Assembly: GCA_022564135.1 (NCBI GenBank)
Contig: JADFLZ010000077.1
Location: 1-8,269, forward strand
Reading direction: 5' to 3'
DNA: 8,269 nt
From: Candidatus Zixiibacteriota bacterium
GTDB taxonomy: Bacteria > Zixibacteria > MSB-5A5 > GN15 > FEB-12
Below, in pieces: positions 1-7,116 of this stretch. How positions within the stretch are numbered: the stretch's first letter is position 1; the number at the start of each line of letters is the position of its first letter. The translations under genes and the position numbers were made by a program. Below the pieces are notes generated by a model. The model did no database searches and was not told the DNA's origin. It was given only the letters and a program-made list of their open reading frames with translations.

Positions 1-1419
1 AGTGTAATCATTGACCCCGACAATGACCCGCTCTTTACTTTCAATCTCTTTTTGAAATTGATAAGCGGCGCGGGCAATTTCTGTCTGGAAAAAACCTTCT
101 TCGATACAGGTCAAAACTCCGCCGCGCTTTTCAATTTCGGCAAAATATTCTTCGGCTTCTTTTTCCATCTTGTCGGTCAGAGCTTCCACAAAGTACGAGC
201 CTCCCAGCGGGTCGACTGTATTAGCCACGCCGGTTTCGTGAGCTATCACCTGCTGGGTACGCAGAGCAATCAGGGCCGCTCTTTCCGATGGCAGCGCCAG
301 TGTTTCATCCATCGAATTGGTATGCAGCGACTGGGTACCGCCCATAACCGCGCTCAATGCCTGAATAGCCGTGCGCACTATATTATTTTCCGGCTGCTGT
401 GCGGTCAGCGAACAGCCTGCTGTCTGGGTGTGGAAACGAAGCAGCCAGCTTTTTTCGTTTTTGGCTTTATATTTTTCTTTCATATGGCGCGCATAAATTC
501 TTCTGGCCGCCCGGTATTTGGCAATCTCTTCGAAAAAGTCCGAGTGAGCGTTAAAAAAGAATGACAGACGCGGTGCAAATTCATCAATATCAAGTCCGGC
601 TTCAATAGCAGCTTCTATATAGCAGAAACCATCGGCCAGGGTAAAGGCCAGTTCCTGCGCGGCGGTCGAACCGGCTTCGCGAATATGATAACCTGAAATA
701 GAAATTGTGTTCCACTGTGGTACGTTTTTAAGGCAGTACTCCATCATATCTGTAATCAGTTTGATTGACGGCTTAGGCGGATAGATAAATTCTTTCTGAG
801 CAATGTACTCTTTTAAGATATCATTTTGCAAAGTGCCGCGCAGCTTATCAAGCGCCACGCCTTTCTTTTCTGCAACTGCCAAGTACATAGCTAATATAAT
901 TGAAGCCGGCGAATTGATAGTCATCGAAACTGAGACTTTGCCCAGATCTATGCCGTCAAAAATTATTTCCATATCTGCCAGAGTGTCAACCGCCACCCCG
1001 CACTTGCCGACTTCGCCCAAAGCATGAACATGGTCGGAATCGTAGCCCATCAGAGTCGGCAGATCAAAAGCCGCCGAAAGGCCGGTGCCGCCCTGAGCCA
1101 GAATATATTTGAAGCGCTGATTGGTTTCTTCGGGAGAGGCCATGCCGGCAAACTGACGGAAAGTCCACATCTTGGTACGGTACATGGTCGGGTGAATGCC
1201 TCTGGTGTAGGGGTACTCACCGGGGAAATTTATCTGCTTTTCGAAATAGTCGTCTGCACTTGAGCCTTTGATGTCAAGCGGAGTGTAGAGTTCGTTGATA
1301 TCATCACCTGAGATAGTAAAAAATCTGGGCAGAGATTTCTTGGAGCGATATTTTTCGGCGTTTTTATCCCAGCTTGAAAGCTTCTCTTTTATATTCTCTA
1401 AGAACTTATCAGCAAACAT
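1..1419 (-). CDS. Methylmalonyl-CoA-mutase-family large (catalytic) subunit, C-terminus beyond window
   Basis: Adenosylcobalamin-dependent acyl-CoA mutase, cytoplasmic, catalysing a radical 1,2-rearrangement of a branched acyl-CoA. An unbroken frame of 473 codons runs from the ATG at 1419 to the left edge. Family blocks seen: YTRGIHPTMY (71-80), FDLPT (118-122), YDSDH (126-130), TLQNDILKEY (196-205), SISGYHIREAG (240-250, His245 equals the catalytic His244 of the Propionibacterium enzyme), FAPRLSFFF (281-289), GGTQSLHTNS (360-369), VDPLGGSY (402-409). This style resembles the split or short type (about 550 aa, B12 domain on a separate protein), but the cut hides whether a B12 domain follows. 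The residue matching Tyr89 is Phe90 and that matching Arg207 is Gln208; these positions bind the methylmalonyl carboxylate, and Phe/Gln is the isobutyryl-CoA mutase pattern. Substrate is therefore uncertain. AGGAG lies 12 nt before the ATG, slightly far; the promoter is at 1465-1493. The neighbour meaB encodes its chaperone. Confidence 0.95.
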   Translation of the reverse strand, partial: MFADKFLENIKEKLSSWDKNAEKYRSKKSLPRFFTISGDDINELYTPLDIKGSSADDYFEKQINFPGEYPYTRGIHPTMYRTKMWTFRQFAGMASPEETNQRFKYILAQGGTGLSAAFDLPTLMGYDSDHVHALGEVGKCGVAVDTLADMEIIFDGIDLGKVSVSMTINSPASIILAMYLAVAEKKGVALDKLRGTLQNDILKEYIAQKEFIYPPKPSIKLITDMMEYCLKNVPQWNTISISGYHIREAGSTAAQELAFTLADGFCYIEAAIEAGLDIDEFAPRLSFFFNAHSDFFEEIAKYRAARRIYARHMKEKYKAKNEKSWLLRFHTQTAGCSLTAQQPENNIVRTAIQALSAVMGGTQSLHTNSMDETLALPSERAALIALRTQQVIAHETGVANTVDPLGGSYFVEALTDKMEKEAEEYFAEIEKRGGVLTCIEEGFFQTEIARAAYQFQKEIESKERVIVGVNDYT

Positions 1420-1464
1420 TTTAATTCAATTCTCCTGCCCGGCAGGGGTTTACGACATCAGACT

Positions 1465-1493
1465 ATGATAGCTATCTTAGGCCCCAAAATCAA
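1465..1493 (-). promoter_or_regulatory. Probable sigma-70 promoter of the mutase gene
   Basis: On the minus strand, a -35 box TTGATT (1493-1488), a 17-bp spacer and a -10 box TATCAT (1470-1465) precede the mutase gene, in the gap after meaB. The predicted start near 1458 gives a leader of about 40 nt. Matches to consensus are 4/6 and 5/6 with ideal spacing. The call is by eye and not tested. Confidence 0.5.
1467..1476. promoter_or_regulatory. 10-bp perfect palindrome overlapping the -10 box (operator candidate)
   Basis: GATAGCTATC reads the same on both strands and overlaps the -10 element of the predicted mutase promoter. A dimeric repressor bound here would block transcription. A palindrome of this length can occur by chance; the support is its position. 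No regulator gene is visible in the window. Confidence 0.3.
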
Positions 1494-1513
1494 GTTGCAG
1501 CCAAAGACGCTCA

Positions 1514-2455
1514 TTATACTTTAAACTGCCGGTAGAGCTTTTCTCCGGCGGCAAATGGGTCCGATTTTCCGCTGACTATTTCATCTATGAACGTTTCAAT
1601 TTTAGCGCCGCTGTCAATCTGGTCTAAAAATTCCTGCCTGAATCTGCTCTGTAAGAGTGACATAATTTTTTTGCTGATCTGTGAGCGTCTCTGCTTCACA
1701 AACCTGCCGGAATCTTTGCTGTACTTTATAAAAGTCTGAACCGACTCAAAAAGCTCATCCAGATTTTTTCCGTTGATGGCTTCGGTACAGACTACCGGAG
1801 CATTCCAGCCTTCATCCAGTCGCTGCCAGCTGTCGATGGCGTAGCGCAGGTCGGCGGCCATTCTGTCGGAACCGGGGCGGTCGCATTTGTTGACTACAAA
1901 AATATCGCCGATCTCCATCAGTCCGGCTTTCATAGTCTGCACCGAATCGCCTGATTCCGGAACCAGCACCACTATGACCGCATCGCAGGAGTCTATTATA
2001 TCCAGTTCAACCTGTCCGACACCTACGGTTTCTATAAGTATAATGTCATATCCAAAGGCCCCCAGTGCTAAAGTAGCGTTATCGGTAGCAGCCGAAAGGC
2101 CGCCGCTGCTGCCGCGGGTGGCCATCGAACGAAAGTAAACTCGGCCGTCAATCGGAAACTCATTCATGCGAACTCTGTCACCGAGTAACGCTCCGCCGGT
2201 AAACGGCGAAGTCGGGTCGACCGCCAGAATGCCGACTTTATTGCCGCTATCGATAAATTTATGTACCAGGCTGTTGACCAGAGTTGATTTGCCGGCTCCG
2301 GGAGGACCGGTAATGCCGATTTTTGTAGAGCCGGCTGCTTTGGGGAAAATTTCACCAAGAGTTTTATGTATACCGTTTTGCTGATACTCAATGGCGCTGA
2401 TCAGCTGTGAAAGAGCGCGCACATTGCCGTTATAAAATTTCTCGAGCGAAACCAT
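1514..2455 (-). CDS. meaB: MeaB/ArgK-type G3E GTPase, chaperone of B12-dependent acyl-CoA mutase
   Basis: GTPase that gates adenosylcobalamin delivery to, and protects from inactivation, the methylmalonyl- or isobutyryl-CoA mutase (human MMAA, formerly ArgK/LAO transport ATPase). The 313 aa match the usual length. Motifs: Walker A GITGPPGAGKST (47-58, Lys56, Ser57), VDPTSPFTGGALLGDRVRM (79-97) with the switch I aspartates, MATRGSSGGLS (111-121), the Walker B-like IETVGVGQ (141-148) with Glu142, and the guanine-specificity motif NKCD (189-192). The C-terminal region (about 255-313) is the helical dimerisation arm of the family. The ATG lies 4 nt after the recJ stop, with only a weak Shine-Dalgarno, so translation is probably coupled to recJ. 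The mutase follows 94 nt downstream. Older annotation as an arginine transport kinase should not be followed. Confidence 0.96.
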   Translation of the reverse strand: MVSLEKFYNGNVRALSQLISAIEYQQNGIHKTLGEIFPKAAGSTKIGITGPPGAGKSTLVNSLVHKFIDSGNKVGILAVDPTSPFTGGALLGDRVRMNEFPIDGRVYFRSMATRGSSGGLSAATDNATLALGAFGYDIILIETVGVGQVELDIIDSCDAVIVVLVPESGDSVQTMKAGLMEIGDIFVVNKCDRPGSDRMAADLRYAIDSWQRLDEGWNAPVVCTEAINGKNLDELFESVQTFIKYSKDSGRFVKQRRSQISKKIMSLLQSRFRQEFLDQIDSGAKIETFIDEIVSGKSDPFAAGEKLYRQFKV

Positions 2456-2459
2456 CTGG

Positions 2460-4205
2460 CTACTTATAATCGGGCGCCATAGTACTGACCGTCAGTTTGA
2501 TATCTTTGATACGCATCTGCACCCGGGTAACATTGTTATAAGTATTATATTCCAGAGTATAAACAGAGTCTACCAGTGAACCGGTTGATATCTGACTCAG
2601 CATATCTCCGAAACCAAAACCAATAACATCGATTACGGTACTGCCTTTGCGAACTCTCATGCGCAGATGATTATTACCAACCACGCTGGGGCGTCCGATT
2701 ATCTCGCAGTTGCGGGTCAGAAAAACCGGCCGCATATTTTGAGGACCAAACGGCGCAAACTTCTCCAGCAGCTCCATAAAATCGTCAGTTACTTCTGATA
2801 GTTCAATTTCCATATCTATTTTCAGTTTGGGCTGGATATCGTCAGCAGTCAGTTCGCTGTTTGAAACTTCGATAAATTTCTTGCGGAACTCTTCTACGTT
2901 TTTGGATTCTATAGACAGCCCGGCGGCATATTTGTGGCCGCCATACTGAAGCAGCAAGTCTTCGCACTTGTTTAAGGCTTCACACAGGTGAAAACCGGGA
3001 ATAGAGCGCGCCGAGCCTTTGCCGACGCCGTCTTTTAACGAAATCATGACAGTCGGCAGATGATATCTCTCTACTATCCGGCTGGCCACTATGCCAATTA
3101 CGCCCAGATGCCAGCCCTCACCGGCCAGCACAATAGCCTTGTCGTTTTCCAGATCCGCAATCTCTTCAAGCTGTGCCAGCGCTTCGTTTAAGGTTTCTTC
3201 GTCAATACGTTTGCGTTTGCGGTTGTCGTCGTCGAGTTTGCGGGCAACTTCCTGCGCCACTTTTTCATCGCGGGTTGAAAGAAGCCGGATAGCGTCTTTG
3301 GCATCGCCGAGCCGGCCGATAGCGTTTATTCTGGGAGCGAGTACAAAAACAACCTGTCCCGTAGAAATATCTTTGCCCATCAGACCTGAAACAAATGTCA
3401 GCGATTTTAAGCCCGGCTTGGTAGTCCGGGAAATTTGCGGAATTCCGAATCTGGTCAATACTCTGTTTTCACCGACCAGAGGAACAATATCGGCGGCGGT
3501 TCCCAGAGCTACCAGGTCAAGATGCTCATGCAGATCTGCTTCGTTTTGCCCCAGGGATTTGTACACCGCCTGGGCAAACTTAAAGGCCACTCCCACGCCG
3601 GATAATTCTTCGTTAAACTGACACTGTTCCTGCTTGGGGTTAACAATGGCTACCGCCTCGGGCAGAATTTCGCGCGGTTCGTGATGGTCCGTTATTATGA
3701 CGTCGATACCCTGTGAATTAGCATAAGCTACTTCATCAATGGCATTGATACCGGTATCAACTGTGATTATCAGATCAACGCCCTTTTTCCTGGCTTCATT
3801 AATACCATCAACAGAAAGTCCGTAGCCTTCAACCAGTCTGTTCGGCAAAAAGTAATCTACCTGTGCTCCCAGTTTATTAAAGATGATGTACAACAGCGAC
3901 GTGGCCGTTATGCCGTCGACATCGTAGTCACCGTAAATTACTATTTTTTCGTTGGCCAGCAGCGCTTTGGTAACCCGCTCCATAGCTTTGTCCATGCCCA
4001 GTAACAAAAAAGGGTCGCGCAAATCTGAAAGCTGGGGGTTAAGGAATTTTTCTACTGTTTCAGGGGAATCAAAGCCTCTGTTTAAGAGAATTTTGACAAT
4101 GGCTGGCGGAAGTTCCAGAGCTTCGGACATATCTCTGACAGTGGAAGAATCCGGTACAGGAACCACATCCCAGATCGGGTTTTTGGTTCTCAAAGACTGG
4201 ATCAT
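2460..4205 (-). CDS. recJ: Single-stranded-DNA-specific 5'-3' exonuclease RecJ
   Basis: Cytoplasmic metal-dependent nuclease of the DHH superfamily that degrades single-stranded DNA 5' to 3' in recombination, mismatch and base-excision repair. The 581 aa are close to E. coli RecJ (577). Motif I YGDYDVDG (91-98) carries metal-binding Asp93/Asp95; TVDTG (148-152) and ITDHHEP (171-177) give motifs II and III; GTAADIVPLVGENR (235-248) covers motif IV. The DHHA1 half shows APRINAIGRLGDA (290-302), GEGWHLGVIGIVASRI (362-377), GKGSARSIPGFHL (395-407) and GGHKYAAGLSI (422-432). A RecJ-type OB fold with FAPFGPQNMRP follows at the C-terminus. The start is fixed by GGAGG (4216-4212) 6 nt before the ATG. 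The gene begins only 26-33 nt after the end of rnpB with no terminator or obvious promoter between, so expression may depend on read-through from rnpB. Confidence 0.98.
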   Translation of the reverse strand: MIQSLRTKNPIWDVVPVPDSSTVRDMSEALELPPAIVKILLNRGFDSPETVEKFLNPQLSDLRDPFLLLGMDKAMERVTKALLANEKIVIYGDYDVDGITATSLLYIIFNKLGAQVDYFLPNRLVEGYGLSVDGINEARKKGVDLIITVDTGINAIDEVAYANSQGIDVIITDHHEPREILPEAVAIVNPKQEQCQFNEELSGVGVAFKFAQAVYKSLGQNEADLHEHLDLVALGTAADIVPLVGENRVLTRFGIPQISRTTKPGLKSLTFVSGLMGKDISTGQVVFVLAPRINAIGRLGDAKDAIRLLSTRDEKVAQEVARKLDDDNRKRKRIDEETLNEALAQLEEIADLENDKAIVLAGEGWHLGVIGIVASRIVERYHLPTVMISLKDGVGKGSARSIPGFHLCEALNKCEDLLLQYGGHKYAAGLSIESKNVEEFRKKFIEVSNSELTADDIQPKLKIDMEIELSEVTDDFMELLEKFAPFGPQNMRPVFLTRNCEIIGRPSVVGNNHLRMRVRKGSTVIDVIGFGFGDMLSQISTGSLVDSVYTLEYNTYNNVTRVQMRIKDIKLTVSTMAPDYK

Positions 4206-4237
4206 TTTTTGCCTCCAATTTTTGTTGAAGGTCTTTT

Positions 4238-4610
4238 GAAAGCTGGAGTATAAGCCGAGTTCTGTATCCCGATTAAAATCGGAACAGCAGCCATTTATCT
4301 TGGCAGGCGGTTACCCGACTGCTCCTTGCGGTCTACCCGGAAATCGAGCGGCGCGAATCAACGCCTCTTTCCCTATTTGACCTTGCTCCGGACGGGGTTT
4401 ACCAGCACCAGCATCTCTGCTGGGACTCGTGGTCTCTTACACCACGTTTTCACCCTTACCCCGACTTAAAAAGTCGAGGCGGTTTATTTTCTGTGGCACT
4501 ATCCGTCGGATCACTCCGCCCCGGAGTTACCGGGCGTCCTGATTCTGTGGAGCTCGGACTTTCCTCACTCTAAAAGGATTTCTTAAAGCGCGACTGCTCC
4601 TCCTGCTTTC
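4238..4610 (-). ncRNA. rnpB: RNase P RNA, bacterial class A
   Basis: Catalytic RNA of ribonuclease P, which cleaves 5' leaders from pre-tRNAs. On the minus strand the conserved blocks come in the correct order: GAGGAAAGTCCGAGCTCC near the 5' end, ACAGAAAATAAACCGCC, GGTAAGGGTGAAA, GTGTAAGAGACCAC, GGAGCAAGGTCAAATAGGG, GGTAGACCGC, AGATAAATGGCTGCT, and ACAGAACTCGGCTTATA near the 3' end. The ends are set by P1: GAAAGC-A-GGAG (from 4610) pairs with CTCC-A-GCTTTC (to 4238). P1 can be lengthened by GTCTT (4617-4613) pairing with AAGAC (4235-4231) across a 2x2 AA internal loop, so the precursor or mature ends may lie at 4617 and 4231. It sits between guaB and recJ, all on the same strand. Confidence 0.97.
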
Positions 4611-4622
4611 TTAAGACTTTCA

Positions 4623-4628
4623 ATCATA
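4623..4628 (-). promoter_or_regulatory. Possible -10 element for rnpB
   Basis: TATGAT on the minus strand, five bases before position 4617, the outermost base of the extended P1 stem. It is correctly placed for a start at the RNA's 5' end, but I find no convincing -35 box 16-18 bp upstream. The AT-rich gap after guaB makes chance matches likely. Confidence 0.25.
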
Positions 4629-4675
4629 TATATTAAACAACATTCTTACACATTTATGGTGCCCATTAATACCTA

Positions 4676-6142
4676 TTAATACATACGGCGATAATTGGGC
4701 GCTTCTTTAGTTATTGACACAGAATGCGGGTGAGATTCGGTCACTCCGGCAGCTGTTATCTGTACCAATTTCGATTTTTCTCTCAATACTTTCAAATTTG
4801 CCGCTCCGGCTATACCCATACCGGCTCTCAAGCCACCCATCAGCTGGAAAACTGACTCCTGCAGAGCGCCTTTATAGGGCACCCGACCTTCGATTCCTTC
4901 CGGTACCAGTTTGCCGGCCTCGGTTTCATGCTCCTGAAAATATCTGTCTTTGCTGCCGCTTTTCATAGCTTCAACTGAGCCCATACCACGATATACTTTA
5001 AAAGAACGACCTTCAAATAAAAGCGTCTCGCCGGGTGATTCGTCGGTTCCGGCAAACAGCGAGCCCACCATAGTAACGCTGGCACCGCAGGCTAAAGCTT
5101 TGACAATATCACCTGAATAACGAATCCCGCCATCAGCAATGACCGGCGTATCAGACTTCTGAGCCGCTTCAACAGCATTTATGATGGCTGTCACCTGCGG
5201 CATACCGGCACCGGTGACTATACGAGTAGTACAAATAGAACCGGGACCAATGCCAACTTTGACACAATCTGCTCCGGCGTCAATCATCGCTTGGGCACCC
5301 TCTGCGGTAGCTATATTCCCGGCAATAACCGGCATCTCAGGAAATTTTTTCTTTATAAGCGATACCGCCTTTAAAACTCCCTCACTATGACCGTGGGAGC
5401 TGTCGATTGTCAGGATATCAACACCGGCATTTACCAGAGCTTCGGCTCTTTCTTCAAGATCCCGGCCGGCCCCAACTGCCGCCGAAACCCTGAGTCTCCC
5501 CCGCTCATCTTTGCAGGCGCTGGGATATTGAATACGCTTCATAATATCTTTGACAGTTATCATGCCTTTGAGCATCTGATTTTCATCAACTATCAGCAAT
5601 TTTTCAATTCTATGCTGGTGCAAAATTTCCTGAGCGGTCTCAAGATTCGTACCTTCTTTGACGGTAACTAAGTTCTTGCTGGTCATAACGTTAGAGATTT
5701 TCTGACCTGTGTCTTTCTGGAAGCGCAGGTCGCGGTTAGTCAGAATACCCACCAATTTGCCATTTTCTGTAATCGGAATGCCGGAAATAGAAAAGCGCGA
5801 CATAACTTCGAGAGCATCAGCCAAGGTGTCAGTTGGAGGCAGCGTAATGGGGTCGACTATCATGCCCGACTCTGAGCGCTTGACCTTGTCAACCTCTTCA
5901 GCCTGGCTCTTGATAGACATATTTTTGTGAATTACGCCTAAGCCTCCCTGCCGGGCCAGAGCTATAGCCATCTGAAATTCGGTGACCGTATCCATAGCCG
6001 CCGACATAATCGGAATATTGAGCTTTATCTGCTGGGTGATATGGGTGCTGACATCGACTTCGCTGGGCAGGACGTTTGAACGAGCAGGCACAAGCAGGAC
6101 GTCATCGAATGTCAGACCGGTTTTCTCTAAGAAATTAGCCAT
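4676..6142 (-). CDS. guaB: Inosine-5'-monophosphate dehydrogenase
   Basis: Cytoplasmic enzyme that oxidises IMP to XMP with NAD+, the first committed step of GMP synthesis. The 488 aa are the standard bacterial length. The N-terminal barrel part is typical (GLTFDDVLLVPA, 9-20). Two CBS domains (about 95-145 and 150-205) interrupt the barrel and are expected to bind purine nucleotides for allosteric control. The catalytic loop GPGSICTTR (299-307) holds Cys304; IDSSHGHS (246-253) contacts NAD; ADGGIRYSGD (336-345) and YRGMGS (384-389) bind IMP phosphate; the mobile flap carries the Arg400-Tyr401 pair in DRYFQ, then EGIEGRVPYKG (415-425). The start is set by the canonical MANFLEKTGLTFDD N-terminus; no Shine-Dalgarno lies at normal distance. 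It follows the zinc-ribbon gene by 49 nt and precedes rnpB with no visible terminator. Confidence 0.98.
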   Translation of the reverse strand: MANFLEKTGLTFDDVLLVPARSNVLPSEVDVSTHITQQIKLNIPIMSAAMDTVTEFQMAIALARQGGLGVIHKNMSIKSQAEEVDKVKRSESGMIVDPITLPPTDTLADALEVMSRFSISGIPITENGKLVGILTNRDLRFQKDTGQKISNVMTSKNLVTVKEGTNLETAQEILHQHRIEKLLIVDENQMLKGMITVKDIMKRIQYPSACKDERGRLRVSAAVGAGRDLEERAEALVNAGVDILTIDSSHGHSEGVLKAVSLIKKKFPEMPVIAGNIATAEGAQAMIDAGADCVKVGIGPGSICTTRIVTGAGMPQVTAIINAVEAAQKSDTPVIADGGIRYSGDIVKALACGASVTMVGSLFAGTDESPGETLLFEGRSFKVYRGMGSVEAMKSGSKDRYFQEHETEAGKLVPEGIEGRVPYKGALQESVFQLMGGLRAGMGIAGAANLKVLREKSKLVQITAAGVTESHPHSVSITKEAPNYRRMY

Positions 6143-6147
6143 TAATA

Positions 6148-6174
6148 ATTATATTACACACCTGCCAAAATCAA
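6148..6174 (-). promoter_or_regulatory. Candidate promoter placing the transcript start at the guaB ATG
   Basis: A perfect TATAAT (6153-6148) ends 5 bases before the guaB ATG. TTGATT (6174-6169) is upstream with a short 15-bp spacer; CTTGAT at 16 bp is the alternative. The predicted +1 falls at or next to the A of the ATG, which would give a leaderless mRNA. The sequence is AT-rich, so the -10 match alone is not decisive. Confidence 0.4.
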
Positions 6175-6191
6175 GCTATTCTTTTTTTTCT

Positions 6192-6938
6192 TTAGGGGGA
6201 TTCACTCTCATGCCAGTAGAGGATTCTTCCGCAATAGTCGCAGGTGAAAATCTTACCGCCGCCTTTGATTTCCTGAACTTTTTTGGGTGTCAAAGACTTA
6301 AAACAGGCTCCGCAGGCCCTTCTCTTGACAGCTACCACCACATCGCCGCCTCTGCCTCGACGAACCCGTTCATAAATTGATAAAACCTGCCTGGGGATTG
6401 ATGTAATAACGGCAGACCTCTCTTTGTCCTTGTCGGCAACTTTATCACCGATTGAGTTTATTTTCACTTTCAGGATATCCAGCTGTTTGTGGTTGTTTTC
6501 TTCGATTCCTGAGAGCTGTTCCTTGCTTTCTGCTATCTCTTTTTCAAGCCCTGAGAGTTGTTCTATGGTATTGAGAATTTCTGTCTCGGCAGCGTCGATT
6601 TCCTGTTTGAGAGTATCAATCTGGGAGACCAGAGCGTCATACTCTTTGTTGGTCTTAATTGACATCATCTGTTTTTGATATTTTTCCAGCTCTTTTTGCT
6701 TGGTAGCCACTTCCAGTTCCAGACTGCTCTGCCTTAGATTTGACTCTTCCTGAGTCTTAACCGCGGCATCCAGCCTGGTTTGAATCTCATCAATCTCCCG
6801 GTTCAGATTTTCCATCATATCGGGCAGGTATTCTTTTGACCTTTCCAGTTCGCCCAGATCGTAGTCAATAGTCTGAAGCTGCATCAACTGCTGTAATTCA
6901 GCTAACAATTCTCTCTCCTTTGGAACAACACTTGCCAT
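6192..6938 (-). CDS. Coiled-coil protein with C-terminal C4 zinc ribbon (DUF164/zf-RING_7 family)
   Basis: Member of the family of Mycobacterium Rv2229c, Chlamydia CT398 and Helicobacter HP0958 (FlgZ). The molecular role is poorly defined; reported roles involve protein or nucleic-acid binding. Residues 10-175 are almost wholly heptad-like, Glu/Lys/Gln-rich helix, expected to form a long antiparallel coiled-coil hairpin, and contain the family hallmark IKTNKEYDALVSQI (94-107). After a linker with LSIYERVRRGRGGD (186-199) comes the zinc ribbon: Cys209-x2-Cys212 and Cys233-x2-Cys236, ending CDYCGRILYW (233-242). All four cysteines are present. There is no signal peptide or membrane segment. GAGGTG lies 6 nt before the ATG, supporting this start. 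It is just downstream of the tRNA terminator and may share a transcript with guaB. Confidence 0.93.
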   Translation of the reverse strand: MASVVPKERELLAELQQLMQLQTIDYDLGELERSKEYLPDMMENLNREIDEIQTRLDAAVKTQEESNLRQSSLELEVATKQKELEKYQKQMMSIKTNKEYDALVSQIDTLKQEIDAAETEILNTIEQLSGLEKEIAESKEQLSGIEENNHKQLDILKVKINSIGDKVADKDKERSAVITSIPRQVLSIYERVRRGRGGDVVVAVKRRACGACFKSLTPKKVQEIKGGGKIFTCDYCGRILYWHESESP

Positions 6939-6977
6939 AACCTACACCTCTTTTTTGCCTTAAATCTGTCATAAACG

Positions 6978-7012
6978 AAAAACGCACTCTGCTTAAGGTA
7001 AAACAGAATGCG
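6978..7012 (-). terminator. Rho-independent terminator of the tRNA operon
   Basis: On the minus strand CGCATTCTG (7012-7004) pairs with CAGAGTGCG (6991-6983) over 9 bp with one G-U pair and a 12-nt loop, followed directly by TTTTT (6982-6978). It ends the leftward tRNA transcript 105 nt past tRNA-Val and separates it from the zinc-ribbon gene. Confidence 0.85.
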
Positions 7013-7116
7013 CTTTGATTTTTTCTTTTACGGCCTCTTTTCCAATTTTTCCGCAGTGGAAAAGGGCTCGCATGAGAATCAATTTATTTTTCAATACAAT
7101 CATCTTTCGTTCTTCA
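7013..7116 (-). other. 3' trailer of tRNA operon; no supported gene
   Basis: Sequence between the CCA end of tRNA-Val and the terminator stem. It contains a small inverted repeat, TTTTCC and GGAAAA around a 5-nt loop. An ATG-initiated 36-codon frame could be read whose stop lies in the terminator loop, but it has no Shine-Dalgarno of note and no recognisable product, so I treat the stretch as untranslated trailer. Confidence 0.5.

Noticed and set aside
52..564. 170-aa open frame on the plus strand
   Set aside because: It lies wholly antisense to the strongly conserved acyl-CoA mutase coding frame and resembles no family; it is a shadow.
1420..1513. Cobalamin riboswitch before the mutase gene
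   Set aside because: The gap is only 94 nt and shows no B12-box-like conserved core; the predicted leader is about 40 nt.
3091..3621. 176-aa open frame on the plus strand inside recJ
   Set aside because: Ser/Arg-rich translation of the antisense strand of the RecJ DHH domain; the minus-strand frame has all RecJ motifs.
5982..6380. 132-aa plus-strand frame across the guaB start
   Set aside because: It overlaps the guaB N-terminus and the zinc-ribbon C-terminus, both well supported on the other strand; no ribosome-binding site or family match.
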